DNA from: an uncultured Pelagibacteraceae bacterium | Lineage (GTDB): Bacteria > Pseudomonadota > Alphaproteobacteria > Pelagibacterales > Pelagibacteraceae | Assembly (NCBI GenBank): GCA_902557385.1 | Contig: CACDZF010000002.1 | Location: 62,001-126,000, forward strand | DNA: 64,000 nt | Direction of reading: 5' to 3' | Shown here: in pieces, positions 1 to 8,347 of the stretch | Layout of the letters: the number at the start of each line of letters is the position of its first letter | Position numbering within the stretch: the stretch's first letter is position 1 | The notes under the pieces: generated by a model | What the model saw: the letters and a program-made list of their open reading frames with translations, nothing else | The model's database searches: none | Told to the model about the DNA's origin: nothing | Program-made: the position numbers and the translations under genes

Positions 1-261
1 TATTCTGCAGATTTAAGCAAGTTGATGAATGAGCATAAGGTTAATGTTTATCAGACTTCTGATGCAATTCTTTCTGAACAATTGAAAGGATGGGATAAAG
101 TAGTGGGTGAATTTTCTGCGAAAGATCCATTCTTCAAGAAAATTGTAGATTCACAGAAGAAATATGCAAAAACAGTAATGAAATATCTTCTTATGAACCA
201 ACCAAACTACAGGTTGGCTTATGAGAATGAGTTTGGATCTTTAGGCGACGTAAAGATTTAA
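1..261 (+). CDS. dctP: TRAP transporter solute-binding subunit, C-terminal fragment
   Basis: The frame is open from base 1 and ends at a TAA, so only the last 86 residues of a gene that begins outside the window are present. The track starts it at an internal TTG, which is not the real start. The helical, Lys/Tyr-rich tail ending in YRLAYENEFG fits the C-terminus of a periplasmic DctP-type binding protein of the mannitol/chloroaromatic subgroup. The assignment leans on the dctQ and dctM permease genes directly downstream. It would bind an organic acid or similar substrate in the periplasm and deliver it to DctQM. A strong hairpin terminator follows the stop. Confidence 0.8.
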   Translation, partial: YSADLSKLMNEHKVNVYQTSDAILSEQLKGWDKVVGEFSAKDPFFKKIVDSQKKYAKTVMKYLLMNQPNYRLAYENEFGSLGDVKI

Positions 262-280
262 ATATTTTAAAATATTATAG

Positions 281-315
281 AAAATGGGGGTTTATTATAA
301 CCCCCATTTTTTTTT
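281..315 (+). terminator. Intrinsic terminator after dctP
   Basis: AATGGGGG pairs with CCCCCATT across a ten-base AT loop and is followed directly by a run of nine T. This is the clearest intrinsic terminator in the window. It lies inside the TRAP gene set, between the binding-protein gene and the two permease genes, so it probably lets the binding protein be transcribed far more than the permeases through partial read-through. This differential role is inferred. Confidence 0.85.
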
Positions 316-351
316 AGACTAATTTCTATTGTGTTGTATGTTTAAGTCTTT

Positions 352-915
352 ATGAAAAAATACATAAATTTTATTGATCAACTTAGCATTAAAGTAGGTA
401 AATCATTTTCTTGGTGCATACTTATTTTATGTCTCGGAACTTGTTATGAAGTAGTAATGGCATATGCATTCAATAAGCCGACCTTATGGAACTTTGATTT
501 TAGTCTTCAAATGTATGGTGCAATATTTATGATGGCTGGTGCATACACTTTGGCTACAGAGGCACATGTAAGAGGAGATGTATTGTATAGATTGATGAAA
601 CCAACTAAACAAGCAAGATTAGATTTAGTTTTATATTTCTTATTTTTTTTCCCAGGTGTAATTGCTTTAACGTTTTATGGTTATGATTACGCTGCCTTAG
701 CATGGCGTGTACAAGAAACAAGTTGGAGTAGCCCTGCCCAAATACAAATTTATATGGCAAAGTCATTAATTCCACTTTCAGGATTTTTTTTAACTTTACA
801 GGGTATCAGTGAAGTAATGAAATGCTTAATTTGCATTAAAGAAAAACAGTGGCCAGAGAGAATTATTGTTTCTATGGAGACAGAACAATTGCTAATAAAG
901 AAACAAGGAAAGTAA
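352..915 (+). CDS. dctQ: TRAP transporter small permease subunit (DctQ)
   Basis: A 187-residue hydrophobic protein with about four membrane segments, the usual size and topology of DctQ. It forms the small membrane subunit that pairs with DctM in a sodium-driven TRAP importer. The ATG is 90 bases after the dctP stop, beyond the terminator. It ends four bases before dctM (AAGGAAAG lies just upstream of the dctM ATG), so the two are probably co-translated. The substrate cannot be read from the sequence. Confidence 0.85.
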   Translation: MKKYINFIDQLSIKVGKSFSWCILILCLGTCYEVVMAYAFNKPTLWNFDFSLQMYGAIFMMAGAYTLATEAHVRGDVLYRLMKPTKQARLDLVLYFLFFFPGVIALTFYGYDYAALAWRVQETSWSSPAQIQIYMAKSLIPLSGFFLTLQGISEVMKCLICIKEKQWPERIIVSMETEQLLIKKQGK

Positions 916-919
916 CGTC

Positions 920-2281
920 ATGTATTTCTATATACCTGATCCAGCAGTAGCTATGATTATGCTCGTATTCTTTTTAGGTGCAGTATTATTAGGATTCCCT
1001 ATTGCTTTTACATTAATGGCAGTAGGTATAGGTTTTGGGTATTACGCTTATTTTGATTGGGCGTTGATGGAACATTTGTTTGATAATAGAATTTTTAAAT
1101 TGTTTGTTCAAAACACTTACACGGTTATGGATAATAATGTTTTGACTGCTGTGCCCTTATTTTTGTTCATGGGATATTTAGTAGAAAGAGCAGGAATAGT
1201 ATCAAGATTATTTTTTGCTATCAGACTAGCTTCACATAAACTTCCTGCCTCAATGGCTGTGGCAGCTCTTATAACTTGTGCGCTATTTTCAACAGCAACT
1301 GGGATTATTGGTGCTGTTGTTACTCTAATGGGATTATTGGCATGGCCAGCTATGATAAAAGCTGGATACGACAAAAAATTCGCATCCGGAGTAATTTGTG
1401 CAGGAGGATGTCTTGGAATACTTATTCCACCAAGTATTATGTTAATAGTTTATTCTGTAATTGCTCAACTATCTCCTTTGAGACTGTTTGCAGCTGCAAT
1501 ATTTCCAGGTCTTCTACTAGCATTTCTATATATTTTATATTCTGTATCATTGGCAATTATAAATCCTAAGGTTGCTCCTAAACCAAGTAAAGAGGAAATA
1601 CCTCCGATAGGAAAAATTATTAAAGAGGTTTTCGTATCATTTGTTCCTCTTTTTACGTTAATATTACTTGTATTAGGCACTATTTTAGCAGGCTTGGCTA
1701 CTCCAGCAGAAGCAGCTGCTGTAGGTGCTTTTGGTTCAATTGTACTAGCATTTTTTTACAAAACATTAAAATGGGACAATTTCAAAGATGCAGTTTTTCT
1801 TACAGCAAAAACTTCAGCTATGATTATGTGGTTGTTTGTAGGTTCTTGGACATTTGCATCTGTTTTTTCTTATTTAGGAGGACATGAGGTTTTTGAACAT
1901 TTTTTCAAATCGATTGACATGGCGCCATGGCAATTTTTAGTTTTGACACAATTAATTATTTTTTTATTAGGATGGCCTTTAGAATGGACAGAGATTTTGA
2001 TAATTTTCGTTCCAATTTTTTTACCTTTAGTCGAATTTTTTGGTGTCAACCCATATTTATTTGCAATGTTAATTGCCTTAAACCTTCAAACATCTTTTTT
2101 AACCCCACCCATGGCAATGTCAGCTTATTATCTTAAAGGTGTTCAATCACAAAATGTAGAATTAATGGAAATTTTTAAAGGAATAATTCCATTCTTAGGC
2201 ATTGTTATATTCGCAATGGTTTTAATGTATATTTATCCTGAGATTGCTTTGTGGTTACCTGAAAAACTATTTGCAGACTAA
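920..2281 (+). CDS. dctM: TRAP transporter large permease subunit (DctM)
   Basis: A 453-residue polytopic inner-membrane protein with roughly a dozen hydrophobic segments, the normal length for DctM. It is rich in the Gly/Pro/Ala helix-break motifs of the family, such as GGCLGILIPPSIMLIVYS in the N-terminal half and QTSFLTPPMAMSAYYL near the end. It is the channel-forming subunit that uses the sodium gradient to import substrate handed over by DctP. The stop is one base before the amidase ATG, tying the amidase to the same transcript. Confidence 0.92.
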   Translation: MYFYIPDPAVAMIMLVFFLGAVLLGFPIAFTLMAVGIGFGYYAYFDWALMEHLFDNRIFKLFVQNTYTVMDNNVLTAVPLFLFMGYLVERAGIVSRLFFAIRLASHKLPASMAVAALITCALFSTATGIIGAVVTLMGLLAWPAMIKAGYDKKFASGVICAGGCLGILIPPSIMLIVYSVIAQLSPLRLFAAAIFPGLLLAFLYILYSVSLAIINPKVAPKPSKEEIPPIGKIIKEVFVSFVPLFTLILLVLGTILAGLATPAEAAAVGAFGSIVLAFFYKTLKWDNFKDAVFLTAKTSAMIMWLFVGSWTFASVFSYLGGHEVFEHFFKSIDMAPWQFLVLTQLIIFLLGWPLEWTEILIIFVPIFLPLVEFFGVNPYLFAMLIALNLQTSFLTPPMAMSAYYLKGVQSQNVELMEIFKGIIPFLGIVIFAMVLMYIYPEIALWLPEKLFAD

Positions 2282-2282
2282 C

Positions 2283-3617
2283 ATGGATATTTTTAATTTA
2301 TCCGTACGTCAAATTGTAGAAAAAATCAAAAATGCAGAGATAACATCCGTAGAAGTTTGCAAATTATATATAGAGAGAATTAAAAAATTCGAAAAAGATA
2401 TTAAAGCTTGGGCTCACTTCGATGAAAAAATATTATTAGAAAAAGCTCAAGAGTCTGATGAGTTTAGGAAATCTGGTAATGCTCTTGGACCCTTGCATGG
2501 GGTTCCAGTTGCCTTAAAAGATATTGTTGGTACTTATGATATGCCTACTGAATGCGGAACCCCTTTAAGAAAAGGAAAATCAGCATCTCAAAATGCAGAA
2601 ATTGTAGATTTACTAAAATCATCTGGTGCTTTAATAATGGGCAAAACAGCTACATCAGAATTAGCTTTTTTAAGCCCCCCAAAAACAAGAAATCCCCATG
2701 ATTACAATAGAACACCAGGTGGATCCTCTAGTGGATCAGCAGCAGTAATAGCATCTCTTATGGCACCACTTTCTATTGGATCTCAGACTGGGGGATCTAT
2801 TATCAGACCAGCATCTTATTGTGGGGTTGTTGGATATAAACCTTCATATGGCCTCATATCTAGAAACGGTGTACTTAGAACTTCCTCTAAACTAGATCAT
2901 ATTGGTGTTTTTGGAAAAAAAGTTGAGGATGTTGCACTATTAGCAAAAATTTTGATTAAAAAAGACTCTTATGATGATGATTCAGTGCATTATTCTTCAG
3001 AACATTTATTAACTGAATGCTTGAAAGACCCAATTTATGAACCGAAGTTTATTTTTTATAAAACAAAAAGTTGGAATAAGGTTGATAAGAAGTCTAGAGA
3101 GTCTTTTGAATTTTTTATTAAATCATTTAAAAAAAATATAGAAATTTTTGATACACCATCCTATTTTGAAAGAATATCGAAATATCATAAATTAATTCAT
3201 GAAGTGGATTTAGCGAATAATTTTAGCGATTATTATAAAAATTACAGAAAAAAACTCTCAAAAGAAATGATAAATGCTATTCAAAATGGAATGAAGCACT
3301 CAGCGAAGGAGTATGCAGAAGCTATAGACTTTATGAAGAGAAGTTATGATTCTTACAAAGAAGTTTTTGAAGATTACTACGCTGTACTTACACCATCAAG
3401 CACTGGTGTAGCTGACAAAGGTCTTAAAAGTACAGGTTCAGCGGATTTTAATAGAGTTTGGTCATTTCTAGGCACTCCTTCAATATCTCTTCCTTTACTT
3501 CAAGGGGAAAATAATTTACCATTAGGAATTCAAATGGTAGGTGCCAAATATGACGACCATAGGTTTTTAAGTACTGCTAGATGGTTAGAGACAAAATCAG
3601 AGGAGCATAATGAATAA
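2283..3617 (+). CDS. Amidase signature family hydrolase
   Basis: The amidase-signature triad is visible: catalytic Lys about residue 79 (VALKDI), the cis-Ser in TPGGSSSGSAA near 148, and the nucleophile Ser about 172 in SQTGGSIIRPA. I chose the ATG at 2283 rather than the track start at 2244, because the earlier start lies inside dctM and the protein proper begins MDIFNLSVRQIV. The resulting 444 residues fit the family. It is not a convincing GatA, since no gatC or gatB is nearby. It probably hydrolyses a small amide in the cytoplasm, perhaps one brought in by the TRAP transporter encoded one base upstream. That substrate link is inference. Confidence 0.85.
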   Translation: MDIFNLSVRQIVEKIKNAEITSVEVCKLYIERIKKFEKDIKAWAHFDEKILLEKAQESDEFRKSGNALGPLHGVPVALKDIVGTYDMPTECGTPLRKGKSASQNAEIVDLLKSSGALIMGKTATSELAFLSPPKTRNPHDYNRTPGGSSSGSAAVIASLMAPLSIGSQTGGSIIRPASYCGVVGYKPSYGLISRNGVLRTSSKLDHIGVFGKKVEDVALLAKILIKKDSYDDDSVHYSSEHLLTECLKDPIYEPKFIFYKTKSWNKVDKKSRESFEFFIKSFKKNIEIFDTPSYFERISKYHKLIHEVDLANNFSDYYKNYRKKLSKEMINAIQNGMKHSAKEYAEAIDFMKRSYDSYKEVFEDYYAVLTPSSTGVADKGLKSTGSADFNRVWSFLGTPSISLPLLQGENNLPLGIQMVGAKYDDHRFLSTARWLETKSEEHNE

Positions 3618-3786
3618 ATTAATTTCAATAATTGGAATATCATTTTCCCTTTTCTTTTTGATAGGGTTAGCAACTACATTAACCAGGTCTCCAATGATAA
3701 CTTTTCTAGACGTACTTCCAGTTTATATCATTATGGGAATAGCTATCACTCTTATGATATATGAAACTTTTTTTGATAAAAAATAA
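3610..3786 (+). CDS. Small two-helix membrane protein, unknown
   Basis: An ORF of 58 codons, too short for the supplied track. It starts at an ATG that overlaps the end of the amidase gene by eight bases and is preceded by GAGGAG at a good distance. The product is mostly two hydrophobic segments (about residues 4-22 and 33-52) split by a short polar stretch (TRSP), with a charged tail (FFDKK). I do not recognise a family. The overlap and ribosome site support real translation in the TRAP-amidase operon. Confidence 0.6.
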   Translation: MNKLISIIGISFSLFFLIGLATTLTRSPMITFLDVLPVYIIMGIAITLMIYETFFDKK

Positions 3787-3814
3787 TTAAATATTTTTAA
3801 GCTGAAAAAAAAGA

Positions 3815-4609
3815 ATGAATTTAAATTATATATTTATTCTAGTTTTTGTAATTTATTTTGTTACTGCTGTCTCAATTTATTTCTTACAAAGAAAACTTCT
3901 TTATCATCCCTCAGTTGATAATTATTTGAATGAAAAAGACCTAAATCACAAAATTAAAAAAATTTATGTAAAATCAGATAATGATTTAATTGGATGGTAT
4001 CATAAAAAAAATAAAAACTTCAAAACTTTGCTTTTTTTTCATGGAAATGCAGGTAGACTTGATAATAGAATTTACAAACTTAACGAAATTTCAAATCTAG
4101 ATCTAAACTATCTTATTGTTGCCTATAGAGGATTTAGTGGAAACGCTGGCAAACCTAGTGAGTTTGGCTTGTATAAAGATGCCAATGAGTCAAAAAAATG
4201 GTTAAATCAAAACGGAGTAAGGGACGAAGATATAATTCTGTATGGAGAATCTTTAGGTACTGCGATTGCCATAGATATGAGTCAAAACTTCAAACTATCT
4301 GGAATAATACTAGAGTCACCATTCACATCAATGACAAAATTAGCTAAAAAATATTACCCATTTTTACCAATAAATTTATTATTAAAAGATAAATACGAAA
4401 ACTTAAAAAAAATTAAAAATATTAATTTTCCAGTTTTGGTAATGCATGGAAAAAAAGACAAAATTGTACCATTTTCAATGGGAAAGACTATTTTTGAAAA
4501 TGCTAATAAACCAAAATATAGTTATTTTAACGATTTTGATGATCATATGATGGAGTATAATCAGGATCTGATCAATTCTATTGAAAATTTTGTAGAACAG
4601 TTAAGTTAG
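3815..4609 (+). CDS. Membrane-anchored alpha/beta hydrolase (BEM46/ABHD13-like)
   Basis: 264 residues. An N-terminal hydrophobic helix (about 5-24) is followed by QRKLLYHP, typical of the BEM46/ABHD13-like hydrolases. The oxyanion motif FFHGNAG lies near 74-80, the nucleophile elbow YGESLG puts Ser at 146, the acid is in HGKKDKIVP and the His in DDHMM. It should be a serine hydrolase facing one side of the inner membrane; substrate unknown. It converges on ftsY with a four-base overlap of stop regions and no terminator between them. Confidence 0.8.
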   Translation: MNLNYIFILVFVIYFVTAVSIYFLQRKLLYHPSVDNYLNEKDLNHKIKKIYVKSDNDLIGWYHKKNKNFKTLLFFHGNAGRLDNRIYKLNEISNLDLNYLIVAYRGFSGNAGKPSEFGLYKDANESKKWLNQNGVRDEDIILYGESLGTAIAIDMSQNFKLSGIILESPFTSMTKLAKKYYPFLPINLLLKDKYENLKKIKNINFPVLVMHGKKDKIVPFSMGKTIFENANKPKYSYFNDFDDHMMEYNQDLINSIENFVEQLS

Positions 4610-5523
4610 TTTGTACTGATAAAAGCATCTGCAAATTTTTCTGCTTCAAAAATTTGTAAATCATCCTCTTTTTCACCTAGACCTAAAGCAACAATTGGTA
4701 ATTTATATTTCTTAGCTACAGCTATTAAAATTCCACCTTTTGCAGTTCCGTCAAGTTTAGTCATTATTAAACCTGTTATTGGAATTATTTTATTAAATTC
4801 CTCCACTTGATTTATTACATTTTGCCCAGAAGTTGCATCTAAAACTAATAATACTTCGTGAGGAGCATTAGGATCAATTTTTTTGGTAACATTTGCAATT
4901 TTTTTATATTCTTCCATTAAATTTTTTTTATTTTGTAATCTTCCAGCGGTATCTATAATCACATGAGTAAATTTGTTCTTAATTGCTTGATCAACAGCTT
5001 TAAATGCAACAGAAGCAGGATCAGAACCCTGTGCGGATTTAATTATATTTACATCTATTTTTTTAGCCCAGTTTTCCAACTGTTCAATTGCTGCAGCTCT
5101 GAAAGTATCAGATGCTGAAAAAATAACTTTATTACCATTAAATTTTAAAATTTTTCCTAATTTTCCAATTGTAGTTGTTTTTCCAACTCCATTAACACCA
5201 GAAACAAGAATTGTATTTAAGTCAGTTTTATTTGCAAAAAAATGGTTTTTTTCTAGTGGAGACATTAAATCAATTATATATTTTCTTAGAATTGAATTAA
5301 TTTCATCAACTTTATTTTTATTTGGATCAATTTTTCTTTCTGCAATTATTTTTTTAATTTCTTCTGATGCAATAATACCCACATCAGATTGTATCAAAAA
5401 CTCCTCAATTTCATCTAGTGTTTTGTCATCAATTTCTTTTTTTACAATTATTTCCTTAAGCCCAGAAGCAAAAGTAGAGGCACTTTTTTTAAAACCTAAT
5501 TTAAATTTTTCAAAAATACCCAT
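4606..5523 (-). CDS. ftsY: Signal recognition particle receptor FtsY
   Basis: 305 residues comprising the N domain and the SRP-type GTPase NG domain: P-loop GVNGVGKTTTIGKL, DTAGR, and TKLDGTAKGG. The long acidic A domain of enterobacterial FtsY is absent, a common short form. It receives SRP-bound ribosomes at the membrane and delivers nascent chains to SecYEG. Its start overlaps the dapF stop by one base (TAATG), so it is co-expressed with dapF. Its partner gene ffh lies about 1 kb away on the opposite strand. Confidence 0.95.
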   Translation of the reverse strand: MGIFEKFKLGFKKSASTFASGLKEIIVKKEIDDKTLDEIEEFLIQSDVGIIASEEIKKIIAERKIDPNKNKVDEINSILRKYIIDLMSPLEKNHFFANKTDLNTILVSGVNGVGKTTTIGKLGKILKFNGNKVIFSASDTFRAAAIEQLENWAKKIDVNIIKSAQGSDPASVAFKAVDQAIKNKFTHVIIDTAGRLQNKKNLMEEYKKIANVTKKIDPNAPHEVLLVLDATSGQNVINQVEEFNKIIPITGLIMTKLDGTAKGGILIAVAKKYKLPIVALGLGEKEDDLQIFEAEKFADAFISTN

Positions 5524-6341
5524 TATAATTTTATTTTAATTTCCTTAATATCCGAAACAGGACCTGTCATAGAAATAATTCCATCATATTCAATATTTAA
5601 AAAACCCTCTTTGAAATGAATATTGTTGTTTTTACCAGCAATTTTTTTTTCGAAAGCTACAACTCCTGTTGCACAGGCAGCTGTTCCACATGCTTTAGTT
5701 TGTCCAGCTCCACGTTCCCAAACATTTACTAAGATATTATTACTCTCTTTTATTTGAGCAAATGTAACATTTATTTTTTCTGGAAATAATTCATGGTTTT
5801 CAATTAATGGTCCAATTTGTTTTAAGTCATATTTATAACAGTCATCAACAAAAAAAACTATATGTGGATTTCCTACATTTAATGCATAACCATTTTTAAA
5901 TTCTTCGTTTCCAATTTTTAGGTTTATATTTTTACAATCTATATTTTTCGATAAAGGAATTTTTTGCCAACTAAAAATAGGATTACCCATTACAATTCTA
6001 ACATTATTTTCAGAAATTTTTTGAGCTTTTAAAACTCTATTACCAGCTAGTACTGCAGCATGCTTAATTTTTTTTTCATCACATATAAGTTTTGCAACAC
6101 ATCTACTTCCATTGCCACAAGCTTCAACTTCTTCACCATCAGAATTAAATATTGTTATGGGAATATAATTAGGAGCCTGAGGATCTATCTCATCAAGGAA
6201 TATTAACTGGTCAAAACCAATATTATCTCTTTTTCCTAACTCAACAATTTTTTCTTTAACAATAGAAATTGAATTTTTTCTTCTATCAATGATAACAAAA
6301 TCATTACCTAAACCATCCATTTTAAAAGCTTTGAATTCCAT
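5523..6341 (-). CDS. dapF: Diaminopimelate epimerase
   Basis: 272 residues with both half-sites of the two-cysteine racemase: NSDGEEVEACGNGSRC in the first half and GAGQTKACGTAAC in the second. It converts LL- to meso-diaminopimelate, the precursor of lysine and of peptidoglycan cross-links. It starts with MEFKAFKMDGLGNDF, the usual N-terminus. It is the first gene of a two-gene unit with ftsY and shares the intergenic region 6342-6498 divergently with the ffh leader. Confidence 0.96.
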   Translation of the reverse strand: MEFKAFKMDGLGNDFVIIDRRKNSISIVKEKIVELGKRDNIGFDQLIFLDEIDPQAPNYIPITIFNSDGEEVEACGNGSRCVAKLICDEKKIKHAAVLAGNRVLKAQKISENNVRIVMGNPIFSWQKIPLSKNIDCKNINLKIGNEEFKNGYALNVGNPHIVFFVDDCYKYDLKQIGPLIENHELFPEKINVTFAQIKESNNILVNVWERGAGQTKACGTAACATGVVAFEKKIAGKNNNIHFKEGFLNIEYDGIISMTGPVSDIKEIKIKL

Positions 6342-6390
6342 ATAATAATACTTAACTTATTTATTGACTTTTTGAAGCTCTATTATAGTT

Positions 6391-6490
6391 TATCGCAGTT
6401 TCCGCAAAATAAGCAATTTGCGGTGTCTTTGGTAACAAAGAGATCGACACCAGTCAGCGAGGGTTCGCCCACTGGTGCGATAGCTGCTGG
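6391..6490 (+). ncRNA. Structured four-helix leader RNA upstream of ffh
   Basis: The 157-base gap before ffh holds a strong fold. An outer stem TATCGCA (6391-6397) pairs with TGCGATA (6476-6482). Inside are three abutting hairpins: CCGCAAA/TTTGCGG (6402-6423); TGTC/GACA enclosing CTTTG-GTAA-CAAAG with a GNRA loop (6424-6449); and CCAGT/ACTGG with GGG-TTCG-CCC inside (6450-6475). The layout resembles a tRNA cloverleaf but has no usable anticodon arm, normal T-loop or CCA end. The GC content is far above its surroundings. I recall, unchecked, that a structured RNA motif upstream of ffh was reported in Pelagibacter. Type (leader or separate RNA) is unresolved. Confidence 0.75.
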
Positions 6491-6498
6491 ATGAAAAT

Positions 6499-7857
6499 AT
6501 GTTTGAAAATTTGACAAATAAATTTGAAGAAGTTTTTTCTTCTCTAAAAAAAGCACCATCGCTTGATGAAAAACAAGTTGATGAAGGGCTTAGAGGTATA
6601 AGACAAGCTCTTTTAGAGGCGGATGTATCTCTAAATGTGGCTAAAAATTTCATCGAAAGTGTTAAACCAAAAGCTCTAGGTCAAGAAATAATTAGATCTA
6701 CCTCACCCGGCCAAATGGTTATTAAAATAGTTTATGATGAAATAGTAAAGTTACTTGGTGAAAAAAATGAAGAGATAAATTTAAATGCTGTTCCACCTGT
6801 TCCTATGATGTTAGTAGGACTTCAGGGTTCAGGAAAAACAACCACGACAGCTAAACTAGCTAAATTTTTGGAAAAAGATAAAAAAAAGAAAATAATGATG
6901 GTTAGTCTTGATGTTTACAGACCAGCTGCACAAGAACAATTAAAATCTTTAGGCGAGCAAAATAATATAATGACATTGCCAGTGATTGAAGGCCAATTGC
7001 CAGCAGATATCTGCAGGAGAGCAATTAGTGCTGCTAACTTAAATGGAGCAGAAATAATTTTATTTGATACTGCAGGAAGAACTCAAATTGATCTTCAAAT
7101 GATGAGTGAGATAAAGCAAATAGAAAGTATAATTAAACCAACAGAAACATTTCTTGTTGCAGATTCTCTTACAGGCCAAGTGGCCGCTGAAGTTGCAAAA
7201 GAATTTAAAAATACAGTAAATCTAACTGGAATTATTTTAACTAGAGCCGATGGTGACGCAAGAGGTGGAGCGGCTGTTAGTATGAAATATGTATCTCAAG
7301 TACCAATAAAATTTTTAGGGATCGGAGAAAAAATAGATAATATTGAAGTATTTCATCCGGATCGTATTGCAAACCGAATATTAGGCATGGGAGATGTTGT
7401 TTCTTTAGTCGAAAAGGCCGCCCAGGATCTTGGAGAAGAAAATATTAAAAAAGCTGAAGAAAATTTAAAAAAAGGACAATTTTCATTAGAGGACTATTTA
7501 ACTCAACTTAGGCAGATGAAAAAAATGGGAGGAATTGAGGGTGTTATGTCTTTCTTACCCGGCGTTTCTAAAATTAAATCTCAAATGGATGCAGCAGGAG
7601 TAGACGAAAAAATTATAACTCAAAATGAGGCAATAATATTATCTATGACTAAAAAAGAGAGAGAAGATCCAAAAATCATTAATGGATCTAGAAAGAAAAG
7701 AATTGCTAATGGCTCTGGAACAGATACAGCCACTATCAATAAATTGCTTAAGCAATTTAAAATGATGTCTGAAATGATGAAAAAGATGTCAAAAGGAAAT
7801 CTGAAAGGTATGACTGACAAAGGAATACCGCCAGAGCTTTTTAATCAATTAAAATAA
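6499..7857 (+). CDS. ffh: Signal recognition particle protein Ffh
   Basis: 452 residues, normal length. N domain, GTPase domain with GLQGSGKTTTTAKL, DTAGRTQ and TRADGDARGG, then a Met-rich M domain (for example MMSEMMKKMSKG) that binds SRP RNA and signal peptides. It targets membrane proteins co-translationally together with FtsY. Its ATG lies 16 bases after the outer stem of the leader RNA; only a weak GGA serves as ribosome site. An out-of-frame ATG at 6491 would encode just seven residues and overlaps the start. Confidence 0.97.
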   Translation: MFENLTNKFEEVFSSLKKAPSLDEKQVDEGLRGIRQALLEADVSLNVAKNFIESVKPKALGQEIIRSTSPGQMVIKIVYDEIVKLLGEKNEEINLNAVPPVPMMLVGLQGSGKTTTTAKLAKFLEKDKKKKIMMVSLDVYRPAAQEQLKSLGEQNNIMTLPVIEGQLPADICRRAISAANLNGAEIILFDTAGRTQIDLQMMSEIKQIESIIKPTETFLVADSLTGQVAAEVAKEFKNTVNLTGIILTRADGDARGGAAVSMKYVSQVPIKFLGIGEKIDNIEVFHPDRIANRILGMGDVVSLVEKAAQDLGEENIKKAEENLKKGQFSLEDYLTQLRQMKKMGGIEGVMSFLPGVSKIKSQMDAAGVDEKIITQNEAIILSMTKKEREDPKIINGSRKKRIANGSGTDTATINKLLKQFKMMSEMMKKMSKGNLKGMTDKGIPPELFNQLK

Positions 7858-7870
7858 TGAAAGGAATAAA

Positions 7871-8344
7871 ATGTTAAAGTTAAGATTGTCAATGGGTGGG
7901 ACGAAAAAGAGACCGGTATACAAAATAGTTGTTGCAGATAGTAGATTTTCAAGAGATGGAAGATTTATAGAAAAACTTGGTTTTTTTAATCCACTGTTAC
8001 CAAAAGATAAAAAAGAAAGAGTTGGATTAGAAATAGATAGAATTAAATATTGGTTAGGACAAGGAGCACAACCTACAATTAGAGTTTCTAGAATACTTGG
8101 AGAAAATCAATTAATGCCAATGCCAGCTAAAGGAAATAATCCTCAGAAAGCAATTCCAAAAAAAGATAGAAAGAAAAAAGATGAAGCTGCACCTTCTGGT
8201 GAAGCACCTAAGGAAGATGCTAAAAAAGCAGAAGCACCTAAGGAAGAAGCTAAAAAAGCAGAAGCACCAAAGGAAGAAGCTAAAAAAGTAGAAGCACCAA
8301 AGGAAGAAGCTAAAAAAGCAGAAGCACCAAAGGAAACAAAATAA
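7871..8344 (+). CDS. rpsP: Ribosomal protein bS16 with repetitive C-terminal tail
   Basis: The first ~80 residues are a normal bS16 (MLKLRLSMGGTKKRPVYKIV, RDGRFIEKLGFFNP, WLGQGAQPT). The following ~75 residues are a low-complexity tail built from a tandem ten-residue EAPKEEAKKA unit, making 157 residues in all, nearly twice the bacterial minimum. It is a small-subunit assembly protein. It stands 13 bases after ffh and 3 bases before trmD. The usual rimM gene between rpsP and trmD is missing here. Confidence 0.95.
   Translation: MLKLRLSMGGTKKRPVYKIVVADSRFSRDGRFIEKLGFFNPLLPKDKKERVGLEIDRIKYWLGQGAQPTIRVSRILGENQLMPMPAKGNNPQKAIPKKDRKKKDEAAPSGEAPKEDAKKAEAPKEEAKKAEAPKEEAKKVEAPKEEAKKAEAPKETK
8201..8337 (+). 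repeat. 30-base tandem repeat encoding the bS16 tail
   Basis: Four full copies and one partial copy of a 30-base unit (GAAGCACCTAAGGAAGAAGC followed by TAAAAAAGCA) lie in frame at the end of rpsP. Copies differ at only a few bases (ccta/ccaa, gat/gaa, gca/gta). Each encodes ten residues, so copy-number changes keep the frame. Confidence 0.9.
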
Positions 8345-8347
8345 TTT

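Noticed and set aside
2283-3617. Amidase as GatA of the Glu-tRNA amidotransferase
   Set aside because: No gatB or gatC nearby, and the operon context is a TRAP importer. The general amidase signature alone does not define GatA.
6391-6482. Cloverleaf before ffh as a real tRNA or as the 4.5S SRP RNA
   Set aside because: It has a 7-bp outer stem and a GGTTCGCCC segment, but there is no 7-base T loop, no sensible anticodon arm and no CCA-side discriminator. The SRP domain IV motif around GGAAG and AGCAG is absent.
6390-6653. 87-residue minus-strand ORF across the ffh leader and ffh start
   Set aside because: It runs through the structured RNA and the antisense of ffh, has no ribosome site and no recognisable protein features.
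8201-8337. 30-base repeats as a CRISPR array
   Set aside because: The units are directly tandem with no spacers and lie in frame inside rpsP.
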